Positions 22,820 through 35,864 of a DNA stretch of 64,000 bases are shown one piece after another. This DNA comes from Polytrichum commune (Eukaryota > Streptophyta > Polytrichopsida > Polytrichales > Polytrichaceae): assembly GCA_950295325.1 (NCBI GenBank), contig OX485809.1, positions 39,337,081-39,401,080 of the forward strand, read 5' to 3'. Within the stretch, counting starts at the first letter, position 1, and every line of letters starts with the position of its first letter. The notes under the pieces are model-generated. The model was not told where the DNA came from. It was given only the letters and a program-made list of their open reading frames with translations, and ran no database searches. The translations under genes were made by a program, and so were the position numbers.

Positions 22820-24440
22820 GAACTCAATTTCTTCTTGAGCAAAGTTGCAATTCACTTCTTGGCGGTAACATTTTGAGCAACACATTGGTGAATACATCAT
22901 TGTATCTCACCAACATCCCACAAGTATGGTTTGGGGGAGGCCCATCTTTCCTAGCCTCCCCATGAGTTCCTTGGAGTTGCTCCAATTGAACCACAACCAT
23001 TATATTTACCATATTTCATTTGGTCCATTAAGACCAAATTCAACTTGGGTCCTCCTACCATAGGAGTCCTTGTCAATTTGAACCTCAATTCTTTGCCATT
23101 ATGACACATCATAATGCACGGCAAGCACACCGGCTTGCACCTCACATCTATCATGTGAGTTTCAAAGAAGGCGGCCTTCACAATGACATGCATTTCATCT
23201 ATTTCACATGATGTGAGATTTTGACAAAATTCCAATGTCCCACATTGAAAGGTTACATGCATCGCGGCCTCCTTTGTCTCATGCGGTTCGCCCTTTCCAA
23301 ACCGCACCTTGGTGGGGTTCACCACTCTACCAATCGGCAAACCCCAACTCCCTTGTGAGCTTTGGGGTCATGAAAGAATGCCTTAACTCTTTGTCAACCC
23401 ATGAGACAAGCCTCCCATTCATTTGAGCCTCAAGGTACAAAATACTTGGCCTCGGCTTAAGGCTACTAGCCTTGGCCACAAAGCCATCGTCCAACATTTG
23501 GTCCTCGGCAACTTGGCTTGGCTTGGTCCGCAAAGCCAACTTTAAACATTTCGTCCGCGGGACAAATTGGTTTGGTGCCACAAAACCAATTTCTAATAAT
23601 TTGTCCGCAAAACAAACATGTTTTGCCTTGGTAGCACAAAGCCACCTTCCCACACTCCGTCCGCGGCACGAACATGAATTGCCTTGGTAGGACAAACCCA
23701 CCTCCCAACATTCCGTCCGCGGCACAAGTATGATTTGCTTTGGAAACATAAAGCCACCTTTCAACATTCCGTCCGCAGCACCAACATGTTTTGCCTAAGT
23801 AAAATGGACCAAACAATTTGCACTCATTTCTTTGGGACCTACTTTGGCTAAAGCCACTTGTGGTGATGCGCCGCCGAACTTCTCTTTGGGACCATTGGCT
23901 TCAATGCTCTTGCAAACTTGATGGTCCCCACCGTGTCCTCAAGAAGCCTTGGGGACTTAAACAAGGCATCCACCACCCGCTTTTAAAACCCCACCTAAAA
24001 GGATGCATTTCTCAGAAAGCTCGTCCGTTTTAGGTGTATCCTTCATTTGTGCGTTTGAATAGCGCACATAGGCCTTAAGAGGCCCCGGGTGCCTCATTAG
24101 CACCAAATTCATTCCAACATCAATACCTTCCAAGCATTTCGAATTGGAATTTCAATCCAACATTAATGCCCTCCAAGGTTTTGGGTGCTTTCGGTATTCT
24201 AGGCCCCAAATGTTTTTTGAGGTTTGCGGGAGCCCTTTTCAAAGCACTCCTCCATTTTCCTTACCAAATCCACCCTCATGCCCACCATTGTCATTTGAAC
24301 CAATGGTATGGTCAAATTCCACTTGCACATGATCCTTGTTCCAATTCGAGCCTCACAACCTTTTGGAAACCCCGGGCTCACCATCATAACCCGCATTTTT
24401 GATACCCATGTTTCCCTCAAAGTGCGAGCTCAAAACTTGG
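22820..24440 (-). pseudogene. Gag/protease remnant of element 2, joined to the end of RT
   Basis: From 24420 down the minus strand: gag-like frames ('MRETWVSKMRVMMVSPGFP'); a Cys-rich stretch of ~60-base repeats (about 23500-23800) with phrases such as 'CCGRNVERWL' and 'CAADGMLGGGF'; then a protease-like segment at 23340-22951 ('FGKGEPHETKEAAMHVTFQ', 'HMIDVRCKPVC'). At about 22850 the frame reads 'LLKMLPPRSELQLCS', the usual entry to reverse transcriptase. It passes straight to 'NKGSWWTNMKNFKAIQEE' and 'FVGLANYYHHF', which normally follow the polymerase core. Palm motifs including YxDD are missing. Confidence 0.65.
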
Positions 24441-24446
24441 AACCCT

Positions 24447-24458
24447 GCTCTGATACCA
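24447..24458 (-). other. Primer-binding site of element 2
   Basis: On the minus strand TGGTATCAGAGC lies two bases from the 5' LTR. It is complementary to the 3' end of plant initiator tRNA-Met, the usual primer of Ty3/gypsy elements. Confidence 0.9.
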
Positions 24459-24460
24459 AG

Positions 24461-25434
24461 TGTCGCAACCCTTGCTAGCCCCCCTTGACAATCTTGCCAA
24501 TTTTCAATTCTAGCAAAGGTTACGAGCGCTAACCATTTGCATTCCGCCATGCTAATGGTTAGCTCCTCCTACCCCGGACCTTATAGTTCATAGGAGGGAA
24601 CCAACCCTCCTACTTTGCTTTCGGGACTCACCCCTTAATCGGTAACTCATTTCTTGGATGTGGACTTCCATCCATGGAAGTCCAATCCTATGTTGATCAT
24701 CGCGTTGCCGGAGCAACACTACAACAACCCGAACCATACTAGGCAACTATGGCCTCACAATGGGCCAATGCCCATGGAGGCCGTGCCGTTCGGCCTCGGG
24801 TGGGTGAGGCCACACCACCTCACCCATATAAGCCTCTAGGACTTCACGCGGGGCCCCTACCCCACCGTCAACCAACCTCTTGTCTCTCTACCAAGAGTTG
24901 GGGCCAAGTGGACATTTTCCTTTAGCTGCTGGGCCTAGAACCCCCCAGCAGCTTCAGACCATCATAACTTCCTAGTATGATGTCTGATCATAACAACCAA
25001 CCACGCCATCCTCATCTACGCTTCACGTAGATGCCGATGGACTCCTCACTTGCTCCATTCGAGCAAGTCTTGAGGAAGTTATGCCTGTTTGAACCTTGGC
25101 AGTCCCGGGAATCCCTCCCAGGCACTGCTGTACCAGGGCGCTGTCCCGGGACAGCGCCCCACTCAAATGGCCATAACTCCTAGCTCACACCTCCGATTGA
25201 GGTGATCTTGAGCATTCTAGAATCACCACGCCATGAGCTACGCATAGCTCATGGCCTTACCCTCATGCCTCCTAGTCTCCGTGGGTGGGAGGCGTTCCCA
25301 ACGCCCGGGGCCCTCACCCACACTAGGATCACTTGGGCCCTCTCACCAATGGCGCCACAAGTCCCGGGTGTCACTCCGGGGTCCCCCTTGTGCCCATGGT
25401 GTTTCGGGCACTCCTCATGGAGAGGTGCGCGACA
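24461..25434 (-). repeat. LTR of element 2 (5' LTR)
   Basis: 974 bases, near-identical partner of 18369-19342. The right edge GCGCGACA is followed by the target duplicate ACTCA and then element 1 sequence. Confidence 0.93.
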
Positions 25435-26039
25435 ACTCACTTGGGTTGCCCCTCCTTTGGGGCCTCCCCCCGTTAGGCTCCACTAGCCTAACATGACACA
25501 TCTAGGCGAGACCTCAACGCTTCCACTAAGTTGTCTCGGTTGCAACTCCGAGATGGCTTTCCATTGTTAAGCCACGCCTCGATCGCACGGGGGTGATGCC
25601 AAGTCCCGCCCGACTCGGTTCCCACTTTGCTCTTTCGAGACATGGGTTCATGACTCCCATGCGCCAACTCTCGTTAGCTCGCGGGTAGCACTTTTATAAG
25701 CACGCGCCATCACCTTGTCCCCGCCCGGACAAGCCCACAACTAAGAAGTTTCTTGGTTTTATCCAAGGCCCCTCCAAGCCATGGCCCCAATTACTCGGCT
25801 TACCCAACCTAGTTTGGCATGTCTATTCCCCCTCTTCCATTAACCAAGCACAAGTACAAGACTAGGACCTCATCTCATACTTTTCTCTTTGCACCACTAA
25901 AGTTTGGACTTTATTCCCTCAAGCCAAAGAACAAGTGCATGTTGTGGAGCAATTAACCTCGAAGCTATGTTTGCTACTAGAGTCTCTCCCCCACTAAAGG
26001 AGATTGATGTCCTCATCAATGCCTACGCTTCTTTTTATT

Positions 26040-27435
26040 GGAATGTCTAGCCTTAGTTTCTTCAAAGTGCTTCACCAATTCATTGGTGTTCACCATGTCT
26101 CTTGCCGCCACCCAAGCGGTTTCTTTCTCATGGTATCCTCACCATTTCACCAAGTATTCCTTTGTGCTTTTTCTTTCCTTTTCACTTGGGCTTCCTACAC
26201 TTGAGGATGCCCTCTTACCTCATGTTCCAAATGACGTCCACAAGGTCGGGACGTGGCCTAATCACTTGCTTGTGATCGGGCCATAAGGTGTCGTCCTAAA
26301 ATGACTTTCGTAATGAGACATGAAATGTCGGATGCACTTTGATCTCCGGCGGTAATTCCAACTTATATATGTCCTTGACCACTTGTTCCACAATGGGAAA
26401 CGGAGCTCCAATTTTGGACATGAACTTTGGAGTGAGGCCTTCCGGCTAAGTGAAGTTGTTCACATTCAACAACGCCTTTTGGCACACCTCATTCTCCACT
26501 TCGCGTCTTCCGGCATTGATTTGCACTCCGTAGCACCTTCGGGCTTTCTCCACCAACAACTTGGTCATCTCCAAGACTTGTTCACGCTTCTTGGCCAAGT
26601 CCTCACCATCTTGGTTGAACTCTAGTGTTGAATGTGCCCCCTCGAGAGCTAGGTTAATAGGTTGGAGCGCATCCACTCCATAAGCCACCACCAAAGACCA
26701 CCCCTTGGTAGCCAAGTGCGTGGCTACATTGCAATTACACTCCGCTCGACCCACATAGTCCGCCCAATCTCCTTGGTCCGCCCCCACCAAGTTCCTCAAG
26801 TATTGCTTCAAGACTCCATTCACACGCTCTGATTTCCCATTCATTTGGGAATGCAAGGTCGTGCTAAACCTTAGTTTCATTCCGACCTCCTTAGAGAAAT
26901 GCATTGAAAATGCACTTGTGAACTTTGGATCTTGATCCCACACAATCACTCTTGGCAACCCGTGGTGCCTCAACCATCCTTTGAGAAAAGGCTATGCGGT
27001 CTCCAACGCGGTGGCGGTTCCCACAATCGGCACCATGTGTGCCCACTTGGCAAACCGCTATACCATCAACAAGATGGCATCATACCCATGTGACTCCGGC
27101 AAACTTGTGATCAAGTCCATGCACATACCATGCCATGGCGCCAACGGGATAGGCAACGGTTGCAAGAAGCCGCCTTGCTTTTGGTAAGAGGCTCGGTTCA
27201 CTTGGCACTTTGATTCAAGCCTTCACAAAGTGGGCTATATCTTCCTTTATGCACCGCCAATGGTACCTCTTTGACACCATTCTATGGCGGCTTTTTCTTT
27301 CTCCTCTATGGCCGGCAATAGGACTATCATATTCTTCCTTCAAAACCGATAGCCTCAACTTGCCTTGTGGCACATATACCCGACTTTGTTTGCACTTGAA
27401 CAATCCGTCCACCAACTTAACCTCTTTGAGCACCT
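26040..27435 (-). pseudogene. Integrase and chromodomain remnant of element 1
   Basis: Same order as in element 2: 'GHRGERKSRHRMVSKRYHW' (27433-27215), then an integrase core 26973-26446 with 'RVIVWDQDPKFTSAFSMHF' and 'QMNGKSERVNGVLKQYLR', then a chromodomain end near 26050-26130. A few substitutions differ from element 2 (SERVNG for AEHVNG). It is interrupted by stops. Confidence 0.8.
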
Positions 27436-27879
27436 TGCTCTTGCGAAGCTCACCTAAAAGCTTTTGTGCTTTGGGGTAGTTAATTTACCCCTCCCGTATC
27501 TTGCATCACAAGTTTCCTTTGCCGGCACACATTAGCCACAAGGTTTGGATGGTTCTCATTGCTTGGAACTCTTCCGGTCTACTTCGCGCATCCGGCACCA
27601 CATTTGCACGGTCCGGTTTGTGGATCAAATCCACCTTCATAAGCGCCAAACTATCATGCCTCCGCAATGACTTGGCGTTCACTTACGCTTGTATATCAAA
27701 ATACTTTTAGGACACATTGTCCTTGTAGACCTTTACTTTGTGCGAGCCCAACTAGTGTCGCCACATCTTCAAGCAATACACTACACAAAGAAGTTCTTTG
27801 TCATGAGTTGGTTGTCTTCTTTGACAACCATCGAGCTACATGCTCGCATATGCAATGGCCATCCATCTTACACATAATC

Positions 27880-28500
27880 CACCATTGGCAAAATCATTCA
27901 CCCCCATATGCACCTCAAAAGGTTTGTCAAGCTCCGCGAACTTGAGCACGGGCGGCGAAGAGAACTTGGTCTTAAGCTCCCCAAAGACTCGTGACAAACA
28001 TCATCCCACTCTTGGGATAGCCATTTCTTCCACAAGTCGCACAAGGTGGGACAACCATCGAGCTTCATGCTCTCATATGCCATGGCCATCCATCTTGCCT
28101 CAACATCCGCCAATGGTAAAGTCACTCGCCCCCGTATGCACCTCAAAAGGTTTGTCAAACTCCGCGAACTTGAGCACGGGCGGCGAAGAGAACTTGCTCT
28201 TAAGCTTCTCAAAGACTTGGTGGCAAGGCTCATCCCACTCTTGGGATAGCCATTTCTTTCACAAGTCGCACAAGGTTTGACAACCTTTAAGCTTAATGCT
28301 TTCATATGCAATGGCCACCCATCTTGCATCATCAACATCCGCTAATAGTAAAGTCACTCGCCCCCATATGTACCTCAAAAGGTTTGTCAAGCTCCGGGAA
28401 CTTGACCACGGGTGGCAAAGACAACTTTGTATTAAGCTCCCCAAAGACTTGGGGACAAGGCTCATCCCACTCTTAGAATAGCCATTTTTTTTTTTTTAAT
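27880..28500 (-). repeat. Tandemly amplified pol segment in element 1
   Basis: Three ~231-base copies, with the marker CAAAAGGTTTGTCAA near 27915, 28145 and 28377. The last copy is followed by a T-rich expansion near 28486-28510. Confidence 0.8.
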
Positions 28501-28639
28501 ATTTTTTTCAACAAATTGACTAAGGTCCTAGCAACCTTAGAAAACCTCGAATGAAATGGTGGTAGCAGTTGGCTAGGCTAACAAATGACCTAACTTAGCC
28601 GTTTTTTTGAGTCAAAGACCAATTCTCCTCTTGGATTGC

Positions 28640-30315
28640 TTTGACATTTTTCATGTTCTTCCACCAACTTCCTTTGTCACCACATACCTCAAAAACTCAA
28701 TTTCTTCTTGAGCAAAGTTGTTTTTCACTCCTTGGCGGTAACTCTTTGGGCAACACATTGGTGAATACATCCTTGTATCTCACCAACATCCCACCAAACG
28801 GTTTAGGGGAGGCCCATCTTTCCTAGCCTCCCCATAAGTTCTTTGGAATTGCTCCAATTGAACTCCAACCATTATGTTTTCCATTTTGCATTTGGTCCAT
28901 TAAGACCAAATTCAACTTGGATCCTCCTACCATAGGACTCCTTGTCAATTTCAACTTCATCTCCTTGCTATTATGACACATCATAATGCATTGCAAACAC
29001 CCGGCTTGCACCTCACATCTATCATGTGAGTTTCAAAGAAGGCGGCCTTCACAATGACATGCATTTCATCTATTTCACATGGTGTGAAATTTTGACAAAA
29101 ATCCAATGTCCCACATTGAAAGGTTACATGCATCGCGGCTTCCTTTGCTTCATGCGGTTCGCCCTTTGCAAACCGCACCTTGGTGGGCTTGCCCGCTCTA
29201 TGCGTTGACAAGCCCCAACCCCCTTATGAGCTTTGGGCTCATGAAAGAGTCCATTGCCTCTTTGTCAACTCATGAGACATATCTCCCATTCATTTGAGCC
29301 TCAAGGTATACATGACTTGGCCTTGGCTTAAGGCTACTAGCCTTGGCCACAAAGCCACCATCTAATTCTCCGTCCACCGCAACAATATGTTTTGGCTCGG
29401 TCCGCAAAGCCAACTTTTAACATTTCGTCCGTGGGACGAATTGGTTTAGTGCCACAAAAGCAATTTCCAATAATTTGTCCACAAAACAAACATGTTTTCC
29501 CTTGATAGCACAAAGCCACCTTCCCACACTCCGTATGCGGCACGAACATGAATTGCCTTGGTAGGACAAACCCACCTTCCAACATTCCGTCCGCGGCATG
29601 AGTATGATTTGCCTTGGAAGCATAAAGCCACCTTTCAACATTCCGTTAGCGGCACCAACATATTTTGCCTAAGTAAAATGAACCAAACAATTTGCACTCA
29701 TTTCTTTGGGACCAACTTTGGCTAAAGCCACTTGTGGTGATGCGCCGTCGAACTTATCTTTGGGACCATTGGCTTCAATGCTCTTGCAAACTTGATGGTC
29801 CCCACCGTGTCCTCAAGAAGCCTTGGGGACTTAAACAAGGCATCCACCACCCGCTTTTAAAACCCCACCTAAAAGGATGCATTTCTTAGAAAGCTCGTCC
29901 GTTTTAGGTGTATCCTTCATTTGTGCGTTTGAATAGCGCACATGGGCCTTAAGAGGCCCCGGGTGCCTCATTAGCACCAAATTCATTCCAACATCAATAC
30001 CTTCCAAGCATTTCGAATTGGAATTTCAATCCAACATTAATGCCCTCCAAGGTTTTGGGTGCTTTCGGTATTCTAGGCCCCAAATGTTTTTTGAGGTTTG
30101 CGGGAGCCCTTTTCAAAGCACTCCTCCATTTTCCTTACCAAATCCACCCTCATGCCCACCATTGTCATTTGAACCAATGGTATGGTCAAATTCCACTTGC
30201 ACATGATCCTTGTTCCAATTTGAGCCTCACAACCTTTTGGAAACCCCGGGCTCACCATCATAACCCGCATTTTTGATACCCATGTTTCCCTCAAAGTGCG
30301 AGCTCAAAACTTGGA
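28640..30315 (-). pseudogene. Gag/protease remnant of element 1
   Basis: Gag-like frame at 30294-30073, Cys-rich ~60-base repeats at about 29340-29640, protease-like segments at 29211-28823. The frame at 28760-28640 again passes from 'LPPRSEKQLCS' to 'DKGSWWKNMKN', with the polymerase core absent as in the other copies. Confidence 0.65.
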
Positions 30316-30320
30316 ACCCT

Positions 30321-30332
30321 GCTCTGATACCA
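30321..30332 (-). other. Primer-binding site of element 1
   Basis: TGGTATCAGAGC on the minus strand, two bases from the LTR, complementary to initiator tRNA-Met. Confidence 0.9.
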
Positions 30333-30334
30333 AG

Positions 30335-31308
30335 TGTCGCAACCCTTGCTAGGTCCCTTAATAATCTTGCCAATTTTCAATTCTAGCAAAGGTTACGAGT
30401 CGCTAACCCTTCGCATTCCGCCATGCTAATGGATAGCTCCTCTTACCCCGGACCAATAGTTCATAGGAGGGAACCAACCCTCCTACTTTGCTTTCGGGAC
30501 TCACCCCTTAATCGGTAACCCATTTCCCCAATGTGGACTTCCATTCATGGAAGTCCAATCCTATGTTGATCATCGCATTGCCGGAGCAACACTACAACAA
30601 CCCGAACCATACTAGGCAACTATGGCCTCACAATAGGCCAAAGCCCATGGAGGCCTTGCCGTTCGGCCTCGGGTGGGTGAGGCCACACCACCTCACCCAT
30701 ATAAGCCTCTAGGACTCTACACGGAGCCCCTACCCCACCGCCAACCAACCTCTTGTCTCTCTACCAAGAGTTGGGGCCAAGTGGACATTTTCCCTTAGCT
30801 GCTGGGCCTAGAACCCCCCCAGCAGCTTCAGACCATCATAACTTCCTTGTATGATGTCTGATCATAACAACCAACCACTCCATCCTCATCTACGCTTCAC
30901 GTAGATGCCGATGGACTCCTCACTTGCTCCATTCGAGCAAGTCTTGAGGAAGTTATGCCTGTTTGAACCTTGGCAGTCCCGGGAATCCCTCCCAGGCACT
31001 GCTGTACCAGGGCGCTGTCCCGGGACAGCGCCCCACTCAAATGGCCATAACTCCTAGCTCACACCTCCGATTGAGGTGATCTTGAGCATTCTAGAATCAC
31101 CACGCCATGAGCTACGCATAGCTCATGGCCTTGCCCTTGTGCCTCCTAGTCTCCGTGGGTGGGAGGCGTTCCCAACGCCCGGGGCCCTCACCCACACTAG
31201 GATCACTTGGGCCCTCTCACCAACGGCGCCACAAGTCCCGGGTGTCACTCCGGGGTCCCCCTTGTGCCCATGGTGTTTCGGGCACTCCTCATGGAGAGGT
31301 GCGCGACA
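30335..31308 (-). repeat. LTR of element 1 (5' LTR)
   Basis: 974 bases with the same private start (CTAGGTCCCTTAATAATC) as 17157-18130, which pairs the two ends across 13 kb. GGCTA follows, then the minisatellite continues. Confidence 0.93.
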
Positions 31309-31467
31309 GGCTAGGCACTCAAGGGTAATGGGCCAGATTTTGACTTTGTTGTGTATGCTTGAGTTAGCACTTAGATTCCGAGAGGCTAGGCAGTCAAGGG
31401 TCTTGGACCAGATTTCGCATTGTTTTGAATGTTTGAGTTAGCACTTAGATTCCGAGAGGCTAGCCTC
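31309..31467 (-). repeat. ~75-base minisatellite, left array, continued
   Basis: About two units that continue the array cut at 17156. The array ends at GAGGCTAGCCTC, after which the 3' region of gene A begins. Confidence 0.9.
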
Positions 31468-33129
31468 AAACACCAACATAAGACGACCAAGGAGATATAT
31501 GGGATTGCAAAAGGAAAATTGAAATTCATAAAACACTTTTATAAAAACTTTAGCAAACGCAATACATATGAGATGGGGTTAGAGATGCACGAATCGTAGT
31601 CAACCACTATGACTACTATGTCTATCAGTTTCCTCGCCCTGCTCTGCCTCTATGTCTAGGAAATCCAATACTAGTTTGTTGTAAGGCCGGATACGACTAG
31701 GAGGTGGGGATGGCGCTTCGGCCAAACGATGGGCAAGCTCTGAAGCATAAGGAGGGAGCTCGAATGTCGCCGAAGGCGTTGCAAAAATCTCCGCATTAAG
31801 AAAGCGGATGGGGCTTTTAATTTGAACTCTGTACATAGATGAAAAAAGAAAGAAACATGAGCACATGTATCTATGTCAAACACTTGAAGATACAAAGGAA
31901 AACAAGGTATAATCAACGAACGAACTTACTCACAGAGCAAATCGAAATTGCGCTTGGCCATCTTTCGAGGAGGAGGAGCAAAAACGGAGCCTCGTTGAGG
32001 GGCGGCGGGTTGAGAGGTTTGTTCTTGGTCAGGCTCGCGAAGGGGGAGGAGGATGGACTTGAAGACATCAATGTCGGATTCAAGCGCCACAATATGGCGT
32101 TGAATGGAGCGGCATGCTATTATGGAACCTCCTAAACAAACAAAATGCGAAAGGATTAGTATTGGGAAATGAATAAGCAACCGATTACAAATGAAAAGAA
32201 AAAATCCAAAAGAAAAGAAATGAGAAAAACTAGAGAAGAAGAACGAACCAACACCACACTGCCAATCCAATATAATGTCGTCCTTGTCTGTGAGGGCGGA
32301 GAAAATGATCGAAAAGAATTCCGGACACTTTTCACGGGCGCCTCTCCAAGGCACCCCATCGATCCTCACGGATTGGTTTTTTAAATCGGTGAAGCTGTTG
32401 AGCCAACCATCTCGTTTGAGATTGTAGCCCATGTCCATGAAGTCCGACGTGCGGACATTCAAAACGGACCGGTTCCGCACAAGTACCTTGATGAAAAATT
32501 TCCGAGTCTGCACAAATTGTGAAAGCTAGAGTTAGGAAAACAAGAACAAAACAAAAAGACTATGAATGAAAATGGATGAAGGCCAAGAAGAAGTACCAGT
32601 TCAGACGGATTAGAGGGAGATTGAAGATCGAGGTCGCTCATGCCGAACCAGTCCTCGGCAACATAGAAATCCTCTGTGTGAGCCCAGTTATGAATTGATC
32701 TCGAAACCTCTGGATCGGCAGCATGCGCAAAAACGAGGACGCCATCGTCATGAAGGTTGGCATTCGCGAATGCAAACAGAACCTCGAAGTAAGTGGCTGA
32801 GCGGATGTTCCAGTGAGGAACATCCGAGGATGAGGAAGTGATGCCTGGAACACGTAGGTTCTCGGGCACATCTGCAAACAGGAGATCAATGCCCGTGTGA
32901 ACCTTATGCTTGGTGTTTGGACGAGTACGACCCGCTCCAACTTGAAAGGTCAAAATGCAAAGAAAGTCAAAAAACAAGAAAATGATGAAATACATTGAAT
33001 GAAAGAATAAAGCAATGCACACAAACCTTTGTTAGGAAGTCTTGGATGCGTCGGTAGGCCGGAGGTGGAACTTTGGTCTTCATGAGATCCTCAATGAGCT
33101 CCCCCATGTCCACATTCTCAATCAAAGAA

Positions 33130-34103
33130 TGTCGCAACCCTTGCTAGCCCCCCTTGACAATCTTTCCAATTTTCAATTCTAGCAAAGGTTACGAGCGCTA
33201 ACCATTCGCATTCCGCCATGCTAATGATTAGCTCCTCCTACCCCGGACCTTATAGTTCATAGGAGGGAACCAACCCTCCTACTTTGCTTTCGGGACTCAC
33301 CCCTTAATCGGTAACCCATTCCTAGATGTGGACTTCCATCCATAGAAGTCCAATCCCATGTTGATCATCGCATTGCCGGAGCAACACTACAACAACCCGA
33401 ACCATACTAGGCAACTATGGCCTCACAATGGGCCAATGCCCATGGAGGCCTTGCCGTTCGGCCTCGGGTGGGTGAGGCCACACCACCTCACCCATATAAG
33501 CCTCTAGGACTTCACGCGGGGCCCCTACCCCACCGTCAACCAACCTCTTGTCTCTCTACCAAGAGTTGGGGCCAAGTGGACATTTTCCTTTAGCTGCTGG
33601 GCCTAGAACCCCCCCAGCAGCTTCAGACCATCATAACTTCCTTGTATGATGTCTGATCATAACAACCAACCACTCCATCTTCATCTACGCTTCACGTAGA
33701 TGCCGATGGGCTCCTCACTTGCTCCATTTGAGCAAGTCTTGAGGAAGTTATGCCTGTTTGAACCTTGGCAGTCCCGGGAATCACTCCCAGGCACTGCTGT
33801 ACCAGGGCGCTGTCCCGGGACAGCGCCCCACTCAAATGGCCATAACTCCTAGCTCACACCTCCGATTGAGGTGTTCTTGAGCATTCTAGAATCACCACGC
33901 CATGAGCTACGCATAGCTCATGGCCTTACCCTTGTGCCTCCTAGTCTTCGTGGGTGGGAGGCGTTCCCAACGCCCGGGGCCCTCACCCACACTAGGATCA
34001 CTTGGGCCCTCTCACCAACGGCGCCACAAGTCCCGGGTGTCACTCCGGGGCCCCCCTTGTGCCCATGGTGTTTCGGGCACTCCTCATGGAGAGGTGCGCG
34101 ACA
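33130..34103 (-). repeat. LTR of element 3 (3' LTR)
   Basis: 974 bases. It shares the TTCCTAGATGTGGACTTCC variant with 46356-47329. A polypurine tract on the minus strand abuts its right edge (34104 onward). Confidence 0.93.
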
Positions 34104-34939
34104 CTCACCCCCACCAAACGGAGTCGATGCCCTCATCGACTATACTCGTAGTCGGCACACCAATTCTCAAGTTGCCATCCTCTATGGTGCGGCATTGTGT
34201 TTACCTTAGGGCGCGACCCCCACAATGCATCTTCAAATTTGGCATAGTCCCAAAGGTGTCGTTACTAGGTGGTCCATTAGCGACCTTAGAACTCCTCCAA
34301 GGACCTAACCTACAATAGACCCACCTACTTTGAGACTCACTTGGGTTGCCCCTCCTTTGGGGCCTCCCCCGTTAGGCTCCACTAGCCTAACGTGACACAT
34401 CTAGGCGAGACCTCAACGCTTCCACTAAGTTGTCTCGGTTGCAACTCCGAGATGGCTTTCCATTGTTAAGCCACGCCTCGATCGCACGGGGGTGATGCCA
34501 AGTCCCGCCCGACTCGGTTCCCACTTTGCTCTTTCGAGACATGGGTTCATGACTCCCATACGCCAACTCTCGTTAGCTCGCGGGTAGCACTTTTATGAGC
34601 ACGCGCCATCACCTTGCCCCCGCCCGGACAAGCCCACAACTAAGAAGTTTCTTGGTTTTATCCAAGGCCCCTCCAAGCCATGGCCCCCAATTACTCGGCT
34701 TACCCAACCTAGTTTGGCATATCTATTCCCCCTCTTCCATTAACCAAGCACAAGTACAAGACTAGGACCTCATCTCATACTTTTCTCTTTGCACCACTAA
34801 AGTTTGGACTTTATTCCCTCAAGCCAAAGAACAAGTTCATGTTGTGGCATAATTAACCTCGAAGCTAAGTGTGCTACTAGCGTCTCTCCCCCACTAAAGG
34901 AGATTGATGTCCTCATCAATGCCTACGCTTCATTTTATT

Positions 34940-35864
34940 GGAATCCTTAGCCTTAGTTTCTTCAAAGTGCTTCACCAATTCATTGGTGTTCACCATGTCT
35001 CTTGCCGCCACCCAAGCGGTTTCTTTTTCATGGTATCCTCACCATTTCACCAAGTACTCTTTTGTACATTTTTTTCATTTTCACTTGGGCTTCCTACACT
35101 TGAGGGTGCCCTCCTACCTCATGTTCCAAATGACCTCCACAAGGTCGGGAGGTGGCCTAATCACTTGCTTGTGATCGGGCCACAAGGTGTCGTCCTAAAA
35201 TAACTTTCGTAATGAGACATGAAATGTCGGATGCACTTTGATCTCCGGCGGTAATTCCAACTTATACATGTCCTTGAACACTTGTTCCACAATGGAAAAC
35301 GAAGCTCCAATTTTGGACATGAACTTTTGAAGTAAGGCCTTTGGGCAATGTGAAGTTGTCCACATTCAACAACACCTTATTGGCCCACCTCATACTCCAC
35401 TTCGCGTCTTCCGGCATTGATTTGCACTCCGTAGCACCTTCGGGCTTTCTCCACCAACAACTTGGTCATCTCCAAGACTTGTTTACCATCCTTGGCCAAG
35501 TCCTCACCATCCTGGTTGAACTCTAGTGTTGAATGTGCCCCCTCGAGAGCTAGGTTAATAGGTTGGAGCGCATCCACTCCATAAGCCACCACGAAAGACC
35601 ACCCCTTGGTAGCCAAGTGCGTGGCTACATTGCAATTACACTCCGCTCGACCCACATAGACCGCCCAATCTCCTTGGTCCGCCCCCACCAAGTTCCTCAA
35701 GTATTGCTTCAAGACTACATTCACATGCTCCGCTTTCCCATTCATTTGGGAATGCAAGGCCGTGCTAAACCTTAGTTTCATTCCGACCTCCTTAGAGAAA
35801 TGCATTGAAAATGCACTTGTGAACTTTGGATCTTGATCCCACACAATCACTCTTGGCAACCCGT
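34940..35864 (-). pseudogene. Integrase (3' half) and chromodomain remnant of element 3
   Basis: The downstream half of the integrase, from 'LPRVIVWDQDPKFTSAFSM' to the chromodomain-like end. Its upstream half is displaced to 43004-43480 by element 4. In-frame LTR sequence gives a spurious 175-codon frame across the junction. Confidence 0.8.

Larger units (their letters stand above)
18369..25434 (-). mobile_element. LTR retrotransposon 2, nested in element 1
   Basis: A 7066-base element of the same family, inserted in the 3' non-coding part of element 1. LTRs are 18369-19342 and 24461-25434 (974 bases). The target duplication is ACTCA at 18364-18368 and 25435-25439. Rejoining the flanks restores the element 1 sequence seen uninterrupted in the other copies. 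I noticed a single difference between the LTRs (TTCAGCTGC against TTTAGCTGC). From 5' to 3' on the minus strand: primer site (24447-24458), gag/protease remnants, a join lacking the reverse transcriptase core, amplified connection/RNase H segments, integrase, chromodomain, a long non-coding tail and a polypurine tract. Confidence 0.95.
17157..31308 (-). mobile_element. LTR retrotransposon 1 (chromovirus family), host of element 2
   Basis: Ty3/gypsy-type element read on the minus strand, inserted in the left minisatellite. LTRs are 17157-18130 and 30335-31308 (974 bases each, TGTCGC...GCGACA). The target duplication is GGCTA at 17152-17156 and 31309-31313. The 3' LTR is preceded on the minus strand by a purine-rich tract (18131-18145 on plus, CTCACCCCCACC). 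The primer-binding site complements the 3' end of initiator tRNA-Met. Element 2 is nested at 18369-25434, so the element's own length is about 7.1 kb. Both LTRs carry the same private variant (CTAGGTCCCTTAATAATC) and look identical by eye, so the insertion is recent. The coding region is broken by many stops. Confidence 0.93.

Noticed and set aside
24447-24458. tRNA-Met gene fragment
   Set aside because: The 12-base match to the tRNA 3' end lies two bases from an LTR in all four elements, so it is the primer-binding site.
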